Part shown: one piece after another, positions 46,670 through 55,021 of the stretch
How the letters are laid out: the number at the start of each line of letters is the position of its first letter
How positions within the stretch are numbered: position 1 is the stretch's first letter
NCBI GenBank assembly: GCA_004321715.1
Contig: SGYN01000006.1
Location: 1 to 64,000 of the forward strand
Length of the DNA: 64,000 nt
Direction of reading: 5' to 3'
Origin: a bacterium
Lineage (GTDB): Bacteria; Fidelibacterota; Marinisomatia; Marinisomatales; TCS55
The notes under the pieces: generated by a model
The model's database searches: none
What the model saw: the letters and a program-made list of their open reading frames with translations, nothing else
Told to the model about the DNA's origin: nothing
Position numbers and translations under genes: made by a program

Positions 46670-48127
46670 TTATTTTAGAAAAATCATTTTTTTAGTTTGA
46701 ATATTATCCCCAGCATGTATTTGATATAGGTAGATACCGGTACTCACTGGATGCCCAAAATCATTAGTAGCTTTCCATACTATTGATCTCTGTCCAACAT
46801 CCTGCGATTGATTTATAAGAGTTTTTATCTTCCTTCCCATCATATCATAGATGGTAATATTTACCAATGAACTTTGTAGAAGATTATACCGAATTGTTGT
46901 AGTTGGATTAAACGGATTAGGATAATTTGGATATAACATAAATGTTTTCAATAGGCTCTCGGTATCATTATAGCTAGCTAGAATGTTTTCATGAAATGCA
47001 GACTGCACAAATCGGTAAAGATATAAATGTCCAAAACCTACATACCAAATATCTTTCCTGTTACTTATATGTTCTAAATGAACCCAAGTAAAATCTTCAT
47101 CCCACTCCAGAATATTTGGATGAGTAACTAAATGATAGACTCCATTTGAATCGACAACATTATCAAAAGCAGTATTCAGCTCATTAATATTGGTTGAACC
47201 CCAATAATCTGAACTCCCTACTTCTATTGTAGCCCCAACAGGATCAAACTTATATAAATCATTATTCCAATTTGAAAAATAATTTTCATTATAATAGAAT
47301 AATCTAGATACAAGATATTTAGCATTACTGGTTGCACTATCAATAGCTGCATCATAGTCACCAAAAGGTGCTACCCATGCATAGACATACTCATTTATAC
47401 CTGAACGATTATGATTTAAAAGATTTAAATTATTTATTATATCTTGCTTGCTACCTGCCACCTCACCTTCTAAATCATTATAGGGAGCATAAGGGTGAGT
47501 TCTTGAGTGCGCTACTACTTCAATTAATCCATCATCAAGCTGAGCTTGAATATCATCCCATGTGTTTTGATTCGATATCCAACCAGTAATTATTGCAACA
47601 GAATACCATAAATTATAACTACGAAAATTTTGACAAGCCTGTATGAATTTTGCATTACTGTAATCAGCCCAATCATCTGCAGTTACGGTCACAACCGCTT
47701 CTCTATTATCATAATACTCACTCATACGCATGTAAGATGCGTTAATATTTTCATTAGTGCTATTTACTATTCTAATAAAAATACTATCTGAAATAATTGA
47801 AAATCCTACTGATATATACGCTATATTTTCATTATAATCAAATCGCACTGCCTCAATTCCATTAAAAAAATCATCATCAGTTTTTTCATCAATTAAATTC
47901 CAATCTTGCGCGCTTCTATATTTTCGATAGGCATTTAAATTTTCTAAACCTTGAGGTATGTCAAACTCGTATGTAATTGGATATGATAAGCCATAATCAA
48001 TATGAATTTGAGAATCGACTGATACTATTACCTCATTTTGTGCATCTATATTAATAGTTAGAATAGATGTATTCTCTTGACTAATTAAGAAACTATTAAT
48101 AATTAAAAGTGATAGGAAAATCTTCAT
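46670..48127 (-). CDS. Secreted polysaccharide deacetylase-like protein with sorting domain
   Basis: A 485-residue exported protein. Signal peptide at 1-16. The middle domain resembles NodB/CE4 deacetylases: VTVTADDWADYSNAKF (Asp), VVAHSRTHPYAP (HxxxH metal site) and YAWVAPFGDYDAAIDS. These would remove acetyl groups from glycans with a bound metal. A type IX-like C-terminal domain (NYPNPFNPTTTIRYNLL, KKMIFLK end) follows. Catalytic activity is inferred from motifs only. Confidence 0.75.
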   Translation of the reverse strand: MKIFLSLLIINSFLISQENTSILTINIDAQNEVIVSVDSQIHIDYGLSYPITYEFDIPQGLENLNAYRKYRSAQDWNLIDEKTDDDFFNGIEAVRFDYNENIAYISVGFSIISDSIFIRIVNSTNENINASYMRMSEYYDNREAVVTVTADDWADYSNAKFIQACQNFRSYNLWYSVAIITGWISNQNTWDDIQAQLDDGLIEVVAHSRTHPYAPYNDLEGEVAGSKQDIINNLNLLNHNRSGINEYVYAWVAPFGDYDAAIDSATSNAKYLVSRLFYYNENYFSNWNNDLYKFDPVGATIEVGSSDYWGSTNINELNTAFDNVVDSNGVYHLVTHPNILEWDEDFTWVHLEHISNRKDIWYVGFGHLYLYRFVQSAFHENILASYNDTESLLKTFMLYPNYPNPFNPTTTIRYNLLQSSLVNITIYDMMGRKIKTLINQSQDVGQRSIVWKATNDFGHPVSTGIYLYQIHAGDNIQTKKMIFLK

Positions 48128-48190
48128 AAAATCAATATTAAAAAGTAGAAATTCAAAACTTAAACGAAATTATAAAACTGAATTGGCGTT

Positions 48191-49438
48191 TTACGGTTGA
48201 ACAATCCAGTCAGCGTTGTACACATCAACAAATGCTGGTGCAATTCTTTCTGATCGCCTATCTTTAGCTAAAGTAAAATAAAAGCCAATATATCCAGAAT
48301 CAGGACTATTTTTTCTACCATTATTTTGAGTTTTTCCTTTGCGTTTTCCTATTGATACCATTTCGAATTTTGTAAACTTATTCAACTCAACATTATATGA
48401 GGCATAACCAAGTAAATTTGTACTCATACCGTGATCAAGTTCGTAGCTAGGCGTCCAATCATTTTCACCAAGCAACCAAGGTCCTTTTGAAACAGCCATA
48501 GAGTTTCCAGTAATTTTAATTTCGATCAAACTGTTACGAATATCTTGTATTTCTATTTCAATTTTTGATTCTTTAATCTCTTGAGGTGCAAATGGAAGAG
48601 TTTGACCACGAGTATTATCTACCAGATGAAAACAGAAAAGGCGATTTAGCAATATTTCAGGAAGATTGTATATATCTCCTATATTAGGATTTTCTGGTAA
48701 CCAAAGACGTGTTTCCTGATTATCAAACCATACATAATCTCTATTCCATCGTTCACTTCTCTCTGATTGTATAGGAGGATCTGTAAATAAATCAATTTTT
48801 GATAAGTTAAGAACCATTCCATTTTCTGGATAACTATTTTCCCATCGATGTCTTGCTTCAGGGATTGAATTACTAGGAATATTTCGATCAGAAACCGGAA
48901 GCGAATTCCACATTTCTAATCCATCCTCAATCATTTTTAGTACATCGTCAGGATTAAGAGAATTAATAGAATTCAACAATATACCATTAGGACTGCAAAC
49001 ATAGATACCCTGCCTAGTACCTCCAACTCTTTGATAATGACCTTCATTTGCCATTTCCTGAAAAACAAAAGCATCTTCATCTTGGACTCTCTGCAGCCTC
49101 CATACTTCATCAGTTGTTGGAATAAAGTTTTTTGCAATTTCAATAAGTCTAGGATCTGACCAAACGAGCCTCCGGCCCGCAACACCGTTATTTCAAGTAC
49201 AGCCTAGTGGATGTCCATTCATTGCCCAAAGCAGCATAGGTTTTTGTTTTTCAATCGATTCAACTAAACCTTTTTGGAATGATGTACGCCATGGAATGAG
49301 TGTCCATGCTAAATCTTTTTCAGTTGGCTCAATAAAATCACGCCATTTCTGATAAGTTTTTTCTGTTAGACTGAAGGGTTGTTCAATATCTTTATTACAA
49401 CTAATTATAATGAGAAACGCGAATAATAATTTTATCAT
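48191..49438 (-). CDS. Candidate selenoprotein: lipid-anchored thioredoxin-like protein
   Basis: A 415-residue reading frame with one in-frame TGA (49193-49195) at codon 82, read here as selenocysteine. Both sides are open without frameshift, and protein quality continues through it. Residues 1-14 end in the lipobox IISC, so the mature protein should be a lipoprotein. The region before the TGA (QKPMLLWAMNGHPLGCT) looks like a thioredoxin-type strand plus active-site loop, giving Cys80-Thr-Sec82. The fold seems to continue through LVWSDPRLIEIAKNFIP and GIYVCSPNGILLNSI, and a beta-rich domain of about 230 residues follows. A SECIS-like hairpin lies just after the TGA. Alternative: a pseudogene or a sequence error. 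No recognised family. Confidence 0.8.
49164..49180 (-). promoter_or_regulatory. Candidate bacterial SECIS element
   Basis: On the minus strand a 7-bp stem (GCGGGCC/GGCTCGT, with two G-U pairs) closes a three-base loop GGA. It begins 12 bases after the in-frame TGA. In E. coli fdhF the minimal SECIS is also a 17-nt hairpin 11 bases after the UGA with a G early in the loop. SelB would recognise it in the mRNA. Confidence 0.75.
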
Positions 49439-49482
49439 GCTATAGTAATATTACACTTTATAAATACAAAATGTCTAGAAAC

Positions 49483-49508
49483 AAAAAACCCCACAAATGT
49501 GGGGCTTT
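49483..49508 (-). terminator. Rho-independent terminator after HMA gene
   Basis: Stem CCCCACA/TGTGGGG followed on the minus strand by a T-run. It lies about 25 bases after the stop of the HMA-domain gene, and separates it from the selenoprotein candidate. Confidence 0.8.
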
Positions 49509-49532
49509 TATAATATGATCTTTAATTAGTTA

Positions 49533-49856
49533 TTAGGAACTACCAAAAAAACGTCCCAAGAATGAACCGCTTTTCTTTTCTTCCGCTTTTTTATCACTCA
49601 CATCATAATCAGTAGCCGCATTAATTGCTTCCGCAAGTGCCTTGCTGTCTATTTTATTTTGATCGTAAGTGACTGTTGCGGTATTTTGATCAAAATTTAC
49701 ATCGCAGGTTTTTACACCATCAATTTTTTTGATTGCTTCGGTAAATTTCACTGGACAACTTTGCGCACACTGCATCCCTTTTACCTTATATTTAGCAATA
49801 TTATCTTCAGCGAATAAAAATCCAAAAAACATAAATATTATTAATGTTTGTTTCAT
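49533..49856 (-). CDS. Secreted heavy-metal-associated (HMA) domain protein
   Basis: A 107-residue exported protein: signal peptide (1-16), then an HMA ferredoxin-like fold (about 22-90) with the metal motif MQCAQSCP, giving Cys-x-x-x-Cys rather than the usual CxxC. The C-terminus is Lys/Ser-rich. HMA domains bind Cu(I) or other soft metals; the spacing change makes the metal uncertain. It has its own terminator. The selenoprotein candidate lies directly downstream, but no link is shown. Confidence 0.82.
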   Translation of the reverse strand: MKQTLIIFMFFGFLFAEDNIAKYKVKGMQCAQSCPVKFTEAIKKIDGVKTCDVNFDQNTATVTYDQNKIDSKALAEAINAATDYDVSDKKAEEKKSGSFLGRFFGSS

Positions 49857-50046
49857 TTATTTTCCTCTTAATTTTATAATTTTTGTTTAAAGCATTTCAA
49901 AATTAGTATCATATGTACTAAATCCAAAGCACTACATTATTTAAATATTATTTTAGAAATGATGTAAATATTTAATATTTTAGATTAAGTATTCTATTAA
50001 ATAATAAATATTCCATTCATAAATAAATTAAGGCATCAGATTATCC

Positions 50047-51315
50047 ATGAAAAATAAAACAACGGTTAAAATAGGGGTTTATATTGGAATTCTATCCATG
50101 ATATGGCAATGTGATGATAACAATGTAGGAAGCACTAATAATTGCGGTATAGAAACAACATTTATCCAAGAGTTGGATAATATTGATAGTTTAGGTAATG
50201 CTTCAAGCAGTGATCTAAAATTAATGGATGATTGTAGTTATGTTGCAGTTGGACATAGATCTAGTAGGCCCTGGATTACAAAATTTAATGAACTTGGAAA
50301 CGAAGTCTGGAGTACAACTTTTGATGAAATTCCTATTCCTCAAGGGAATTATGGTTCGGGTCTCATCTATGCCACAGCAGTTGATAAAACTAATGATGGT
50401 GGTTATGTGATCTCCTGTGCTACCACAGTTAATCATCCAAGCTATAATGCCACAGGACGCATAATAAAGGTTGACTCTCTAGGTACAACAGAATGGATCA
50501 GAAAATTTCCAGGAAACCGAGCTCATCATGGAAGAGATATCATACAAACCATGGAAGGAGATTATATAGTCGTTGGAGGCTGGTTCACTACTTCTGCGGT
50601 CACTAATGAGAAATCTGCATTCATGGCGAGATACGATGTATATGGTAATTTGATATGGATAGAACGTTATGGTGGAGAATGTGATGAGGATGAATTTTAT
50701 TCCGTGATACAAAAATCAGATGGTGGTTTCATAGCAGTAGGAAAATTTGAGCATGAGAGTTCTGAATACAATTGCGACTTTTATGGTTACACTGATCTTT
50801 GGTTTATCAGTACAGATAGCGAAGGTCAAGTGCTTGAGGAAAGTAAGACTGGAGAATCGTACTGGGAATCTGCATATGATATTATCGATCTTCAAGATGG
50901 GACATACGGCCTAGCTGGCAAGAAAAGACATCAGCGTCAAAAACCAATAAATGCTTGGTATATTAGGATGGATGGCTATGGTAATGTTTTATCAGAGTGG
51001 AATGAACCAGATTATGTCAATAATTCAGGACGTGGAGATGCTTTATATAGTCTTATTCTTATGCCTGATAGACAAACCATTGTAGCAATGGGTTCAAAGT
51101 ATGAGGGAAATAGTTCTAATAGCAGTCAATATCTCTGGGCTTTTAACACCAATTCGAGCGATGAAATTTGGAATAATAATTATAATGAGTTTGGTAGAGG
51201 ATTTGCTCTTGGTTTATCCAATGCTCATGATGGAGGAATTATATTTTTTGGAAAAAAAGATAATAATCGATTGAAAATCATGAAAACAGATGAAAATGGA
51301 ATTGTTATTTTTTAA
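50047..51315 (+). CDS. Secreted repeat protein, beta-propeller-like
   Basis: A 422-residue exported protein with a hydrophobic N-terminus and an early Cys (MIWQC, Cys 25) that may be a lipobox. It has repeated units of the type DGGYVISCATT, GDYIVVGGWFTT and DGGFIAVGKFEH, each with a W and Gly-Gly turn, as in blade repeats. The repeats read like a reporter beta-propeller. No enzyme motif is seen. It stands alone on the plus strand with 190 bases upstream. Confidence 0.7.
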   Translation: MKNKTTVKIGVYIGILSMIWQCDDNNVGSTNNCGIETTFIQELDNIDSLGNASSSDLKLMDDCSYVAVGHRSSRPWITKFNELGNEVWSTTFDEIPIPQGNYGSGLIYATAVDKTNDGGYVISCATTVNHPSYNATGRIIKVDSLGTTEWIRKFPGNRAHHGRDIIQTMEGDYIVVGGWFTTSAVTNEKSAFMARYDVYGNLIWIERYGGECDEDEFYSVIQKSDGGFIAVGKFEHESSEYNCDFYGYTDLWFISTDSEGQVLEESKTGESYWESAYDIIDLQDGTYGLAGKKRHQRQKPINAWYIRMDGYGNVLSEWNEPDYVNNSGRGDALYSLILMPDRQTIVAMGSKYEGNSSNSSQYLWAFNTNSSDEIWNNNYNEFGRGFALGLSNAHDGGIIFFGKKDNNRLKIMKTDENGIVIF

Positions 51316-51383
51316 CAACCCTATAGCCTACTATTTAAGATTTTAGTTTAGCTATCCCCTATATATTGGTAGAAATCGCCTGA

Positions 51384-52748
51384 TTATTTCAACAGCACCA
51401 TTTTCTTAGTATGTATATATTCACCAGTCTGTATCTGATATAGATATATGCCAGCGCTCACTGGTTTACCGTAATCATTGGTGGCATCCCATATTACTGA
51501 TGCGTAACCAGCGTTTTGAGTTTGATTTACTAAGGTTTTCACCTGTCTACCCAGCATATCATAGATAATTATGCTAACCAGACCGTTTTTTGGTATGGTG
51601 TATCGCAGTTTAGTAACTGGGTTGAATGGATTGGGATAGTTAAATATACCGCCGATACTATATTCATTTTTTGTTTGGACTGAAACATTCGCATCATCAA
51701 AAACTGATACTGCATCCAGCAACTGTCCGTCAAAATCAAATAGGGCCTGATTTTCCCATGGGCTTCCAAATTGGCTTGTCGAAATCCAATCAGGTGCCCA
51801 ATAACAGATACCATACCCAAAATCATTGTCATGTACGAGTGAAATTAAGTCATAAAGAAATGAAAGCTGACCCTCCTCGCTTGCTTCGTAACCATCAAGC
51901 AACTGAGTTTCTAAACCTAAAATATTATTTGAGTTATCATTCCAAGAAAGAGTAAAAGGATATGCGGTTTCAACTATTAATACAGGCTTTCCAAATTGAG
52001 TCGCAAGCATATTAATATTTTGGTTTAAATCAGCAAATGTACCATGCCACATAGGGTAGTATGATATTGCTAAAATATCAATAGGGATATTTTCCTCTAA
52101 TAGATTACTAAAGAACCAATTACCTCCACTACTAACATGTGAAATAATTTTTAAAGAATCTTCAAAATCCAGTGCTGTATTTACACCTTCGATGGCATGC
52201 ATGAATAAATCTCTTAGCTTATTCCATTGAATATCATTATTTGATTCACCACACACATATCCATCTGGCCATAAAAACCCGCAGTCTGTTTCATTACCAA
52301 TTTGCACATATTTTGGCAATGTATTTTGATTCTTCAATTTAGTAATAACATACCTGCTATATTGCTCAATGCTATCGCATAAAGTTTCAAAATTTAAATT
52401 TTCCCATGCTGCAGGTTTATTTTGATTTGATGGATCTGCCCAAGTATCTGAATAATGAAAATCTAATAATAAATCCAACTCAGCATTTTTTACTCGCTCA
52501 GCTATTTCAAGGACACTTTCTAAATCGTTATAGTTTTGTAGTGGATTGTGCCAAATTTTAAGCCTGACAGTATTAATGCCTTTACTATTAAATTCTTGAA
52601 TTGGGTCAATTTGATTCCCATTTTCATAAAATAAGCCCCCGTTATCCTCCACCTGTTTTAACATAGATAGATCAACACCTTTCATAAATTCATTGCTTTG
52701 AGTGAATAATAAAGAATTAATAAATCCAATTAAAAGAATTCTATTCAT
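51384..52748 (-). CDS. Secreted GH53 endo-beta-1,4-galactanase with sorting domain
   Basis: A 454-residue exported glycoside hydrolase of family 53. The barrel shows FMKGVDLSMLKQVEDNGG, NTVRLKIWHNP, LLDFHYSDTWADP, the acid/base Glu in QIGNETDCGFLW and the nucleophile Glu in VLIVETAYP. GH53 enzymes cut beta-1,4-galactan side chains of pectin. The last 85 residues are the type IX-like C-terminal domain (NYPNPFNPVTKLRYTIP, end KKMVLLK). It points to use of plant or algal galactans. Confidence 0.85.
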   Translation of the reverse strand: MNRILLIGFINSLLFTQSNEFMKGVDLSMLKQVEDNGGLFYENGNQIDPIQEFNSKGINTVRLKIWHNPLQNYNDLESVLEIAERVKNAELDLLLDFHYSDTWADPSNQNKPAAWENLNFETLCDSIEQYSRYVITKLKNQNTLPKYVQIGNETDCGFLWPDGYVCGESNNDIQWNKLRDLFMHAIEGVNTALDFEDSLKIISHVSSGGNWFFSNLLEENIPIDILAISYYPMWHGTFADLNQNINMLATQFGKPVLIVETAYPFTLSWNDNSNNILGLETQLLDGYEASEEGQLSFLYDLISLVHDNDFGYGICYWAPDWISTSQFGSPWENQALFDFDGQLLDAVSVFDDANVSVQTKNEYSIGGIFNYPNPFNPVTKLRYTIPKNGLVSIIIYDMLGRQVKTLVNQTQNAGYASVIWDATNDYGKPVSAGIYLYQIQTGEYIHTKKMVLLK

Positions 52749-52774
52749 TCCTAAATCTACCCATCATCCCACAA

Positions 52775-52801
52775 ACAAAAAACCCCACGAATGTGGGGCT
52801 T
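52775..52801 (-). terminator. Third copy of the CCCCAC hairpin terminator
   Basis: Stem CCCCAC/GTGGGG in the same sequence context (ACAAAAAACCCCAC) as at 45371 and 49483. It lies upstream of the GH53 gene and downstream of the cold-shock gene, probably a second terminator of the latter. Confidence 0.7.
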
Positions 52802-52884
52802 GATGTAATTATAAAATTATTAATCCAACCAGCGGATTATTAAACGATTCATAATAGCTACTATCAAACCATTAATGTCTATAA

Positions 52885-52916
52885 ACAAAACAGCCCCCTA
52901 ATAATTAGAGGGCTGT
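52885..52916 (-). terminator. Rho-independent terminator after cold-shock gene
   Basis: A stem of CAGCCC/GGGCTG plus CTAAT/ATTAG with one mismatch, followed on the minus strand by a T-rich run. It lies about 65 bases after the cold-shock stop. Confidence 0.75.
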
Positions 52917-52979
52917 AGAGGTTTTTCCTGGAGAGGTATATAAAATTAAATTCTCTCTCCTGTGTATGGAGTAATGAGA

Positions 52980-53192
52980 TTATTGAGGGATTACTTGTGT
53001 CGCACAAGGCCCTTTGTCGCTTGTCCCTTCACTATAATCAACAGATTGTCCTTCACTTAAGGTTTTAAACCCATCCATTTTTATCTCACTCATATGAACA
53101 AATAAGTCTTTTTCACCATCATTTGGGGTGATAAATCCATAGCCTTTAGAGGCATTGAACCACTTAACTGTTCCTGATTTTTTTTCACTCAT
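52980..53192 (-). CDS. Cold-shock domain protein
   Basis: A 70-residue single cold-shock domain. RNP1 is KGYGFITP and RNP2 is DLFVHMSEI, as in CspA-type RNA chaperones that melt mRNA structures. The length is the usual one. It has a separate terminator and an A/T-rich upstream region. Confidence 0.95.
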   Translation of the reverse strand: MSEKKSGTVKWFNASKGYGFITPNDGEKDLFVHMSEIKMDGFKTLSEGQSVDYSEGTSDKGPCATQVIPQ

Positions 53193-53587
53193 TATTGTTC
53201 CTTAACTTATTTTATTTAACTTTATTATTTATCCTTTACTTAAAGAAAACAACCATAAAAAGGCAGGCTGTAAAATGTAAATTAAAGCACTTAAGAATGC
53301 CTATATAATATACTTTTTCTATAAATAAGGCGATGAATATAGTATAATTTATATTATATCTGAAAAAAACTTTATTATTCAGACATCAGAGTATCAAAAC
53401 TATTGCGATATGCCTAAAAGCTATGGTAGGGGAACCGGAGATGGGATTTAGTATTCTTCAGTACCACCAGTCCTAAATATCTATAAACAAATATCTTTAT
53501 ACTTAAAGTAATACTTTAATATTAAGTTTTGTTAATAATATTAATTTTCTCCTCAACAAAGTATAAATATTGTGTATATTCTTCCAT
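53193..53587. other. Intergenic stretch between cold-shock gene and tRNA-Leu
   Basis: This 395-base A/T-rich stretch has no convincing gene. It holds the palindrome at 53504-53518 and, in the last part before tRNA-Leu, likely promoter-type TATATT sequence. A 13-codon ORF starting with ATG near 53409 is too short to call. Confidence 0.4.
53504..53518. promoter_or_regulatory. Palindrome TAAAGTAATACTTTA upstream of tRNA-Leu
   Basis: A third copy of the 15-bp palindrome, perfect around one central base, about 70 bases before tRNA-Leu. It overlaps an ACTTAAAGT site (53501-53509), as at the MerR gene. Confidence 0.4.
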
Positions 53588-53671
53588 GCCGGGGTGGCGG
53601 AATTGGTAGACGCGTCGGTCTCAAACACCGATGGGGGCAACCTCGTGCCGGTTCGATTCCGGCCCTCGGCA
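53588..53671 (+). tRNA. tRNA-Leu (CAA)
   Basis: A class II tRNA of 84 bases with a long variable arm. Acceptor GCCGGGG pairs with CCTCGGC (one G-U); the anticodon loop is CTCAAAC (anticodon CAA) on TCGGT/ACCGA; the T-arm holds GGTTCGATTCC. Discriminator A; CCA not encoded. Confidence 0.96.
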
Positions 53672-53727
53672 CAAGTCCTACCAAAAAAAATTAACTTGCA
53701 AATAGAATATTAAACTTTTACTTTAAG

Positions 53728-53816
53728 CTAAGAAGGTGCTGGTTTGGTACCTTTGGTATGTGGAAGGGGTAGATCTTCATTCGGTTCCGAGGTCCTTATG
53801 AAATCTACCCCACTTT
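53728..53816 (+). ncRNA. Possible small structured RNA or complex terminator
   Basis: Downstream of tRNA-Leu the plus strand has a small hairpin GGTGC/GTACC, then a larger one, GGGGTAGA...TCTACCCC extended by TTCAT/ATGAA, with a nested TCGG-TT-CCGA, followed by a T-run (TTTTTT). It could be the tRNA transcript's terminator or an independent small RNA. It lacks the SRP and 6S consensus motifs that I know. Confidence 0.35.
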
Positions 53817-53963
53817 TTTCCTATATTTGTTTTCTATAATATCTATTTTTCCAAATATAATCTTTATCTACTATATTACTTTAATCAGCTATTTAAATAG
53901 TTCAATAATAGGTTTAAGTGATAATTAGGATTATTAACTTGATCTTCTATTTTTATAATGTTA

Positions 53964-54000
53964 TAAAAAAAAGGCTGATGATTTTTTAATCATCAGCCTT
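53964..54000 (-). terminator. Rho-independent terminator after coiled-coil gene
   Basis: A 13-bp perfect stem AAGGCTGATGATT/AATCATCAGCCTT with a four-base loop, followed on the minus strand by a run of T. It ends the transcript of the coiled-coil genes (54028-54933). Confidence 0.88.
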
Positions 54001-54027
54001 CGTTATACTTTAATTAAATATAAATTA

Positions 54028-54549
54028 TTAGTTCTTCTTCTTTTTCTTTCCCTCTTCTTCTTCAGGTATACCAAAAACTTTATCATTTAAAGCTTTTATT
54101 TCGCTCTGCATAGCAGTTATTGTTTGCTTAATGTCTGAACGTTCATTCTTCGTACGTCTTCTTTCTCTATTAAAAGTATCCGTTAAATCTTGAATATCCG
54201 CTTCTACATTATCGAATTTTTTGGATACAGTACGATCAAGTTCATCAAGATTATACTGCACTAACTGTATTGCATTTCCTAGTGAATCAGTTACATACTC
54301 TATGTATTCTGTATTAGCTATAATATCTTGTTGCGCTTTTTGAAGATGCTTACCTCTACCAATAAACTGTAAATTTAATTTTCTTAAATCTTCTCGAAAC
54401 TCATTATGAACTACATCAACATGCTTAGAATCATTCTCATTTAACTCATCCATACGACTTATCATGTTTGTTGCCATATATTGAAAATACCCGGCAACGG
54501 CTATCAAAATAATCAATACTCCAAAAATAATCTTATCCTTAACGCTCAT
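54028..54549 (-). CDS. Membrane-anchored coiled-coil protein
   Basis: A 173-residue protein with one N-terminal membrane helix (about residues 7-25), then a long, mostly helical charged region of heptad-like pattern (MDELNENDSKHVDVVHNEF, DLTDTFNRERRRTKNERSD) and a Lys-rich tail. It probably forms a coiled-coil oligomer in the envelope or cytoplasm. I do not know its family. It follows the gene below by 24 bases. Confidence 0.65.
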   Translation of the reverse strand: MSVKDKIIFGVLIILIAVAGYFQYMATNMISRMDELNENDSKHVDVVHNEFREDLRKLNLQFIGRGKHLQKAQQDIIANTEYIEYVTDSLGNAIQLVQYNLDELDRTVSKKFDNVEADIQDLTDTFNRERRRTKNERSDIKQTITAMQSEIKALNDKVFGIPEEEEGKKKKKN

Positions 54550-54573
54550 TTTACTGGTTCCACTCCTTAAATT

Positions 54574-54933
54574 TTACCCTAATTTTTCTAATTTCTTTTC
54601 CCATTCACTCATTTCTCGTGAATCATCCGCACCAGCTGATGACTGAGGAGAGTCAGAACTTGTTTCAACTGCGCTATCATCACCAGATGAAGGTGCGCTT
54701 TCTCCAGCAATTAAATTGGAAAGGATTTCTTTTTTATTTGCTGCATTCTCCAACATCTGCTCCATAACTTCACCAACTTCATCCTTAAAATCAGTAATAG
54801 TATATTCTAGCCTAGTAACTAATTCATCTAGAATAACTTTACCGTAACTGTCGCCAACTCCATCAAGGAATTCATTTAATTTTGCTGATAACATTGCAGC
54901 AATTTGATCTTTAGTATTTATTTCTGTAGACAT
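54574..54933 (-). CDS. Small helical protein with acidic Ser-rich tail
   Basis: A 119-residue soluble protein. The first 75 residues are helical (KDQIAAMLSAKLNEFLDGVG, ELVTRLEYTITDFKDEVGEVM), and the rest is Ser/Asp-rich and probably disordered, ending in an amphipathic SEWEKKLEKLG. Family unknown. It likely shares a transcript with the coiled-coil membrane protein. Confidence 0.6.
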   Translation of the reverse strand: MSTEINTKDQIAAMLSAKLNEFLDGVGDSYGKVILDELVTRLEYTITDFKDEVGEVMEQMLENAANKKEILSNLIAGESAPSSGDDSAVETSSDSPQSSAGADDSREMSEWEKKLEKLG

Positions 54934-55021
54934 ATATAACGCTCCAAATTACCGATACTTAAATAAAATAAGAAATTTAATTTCATGAAGACATAAGCTC
55001 GAGTCAAATATTATTTTTCAA

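Noticed and set aside
48973-49185. 70-codon reading frame in another frame across the TGA region
   Set aside because: It uses a different frame from the open frame that continues on both sides of the TGA, and its product has no coherent protein features.
48191-49438. Reading the TGA as a pseudogene-making stop or frameshift
   Set aside because: There is no frameshift, only one stop, and a SECIS-like hairpin at the right distance; recoding is a better explanation, though not proven.
53409-53450. Short ORF of 13 codons in the gap before tRNA-Leu
   Set aside because: It is too short and has no ribosome site or known match.
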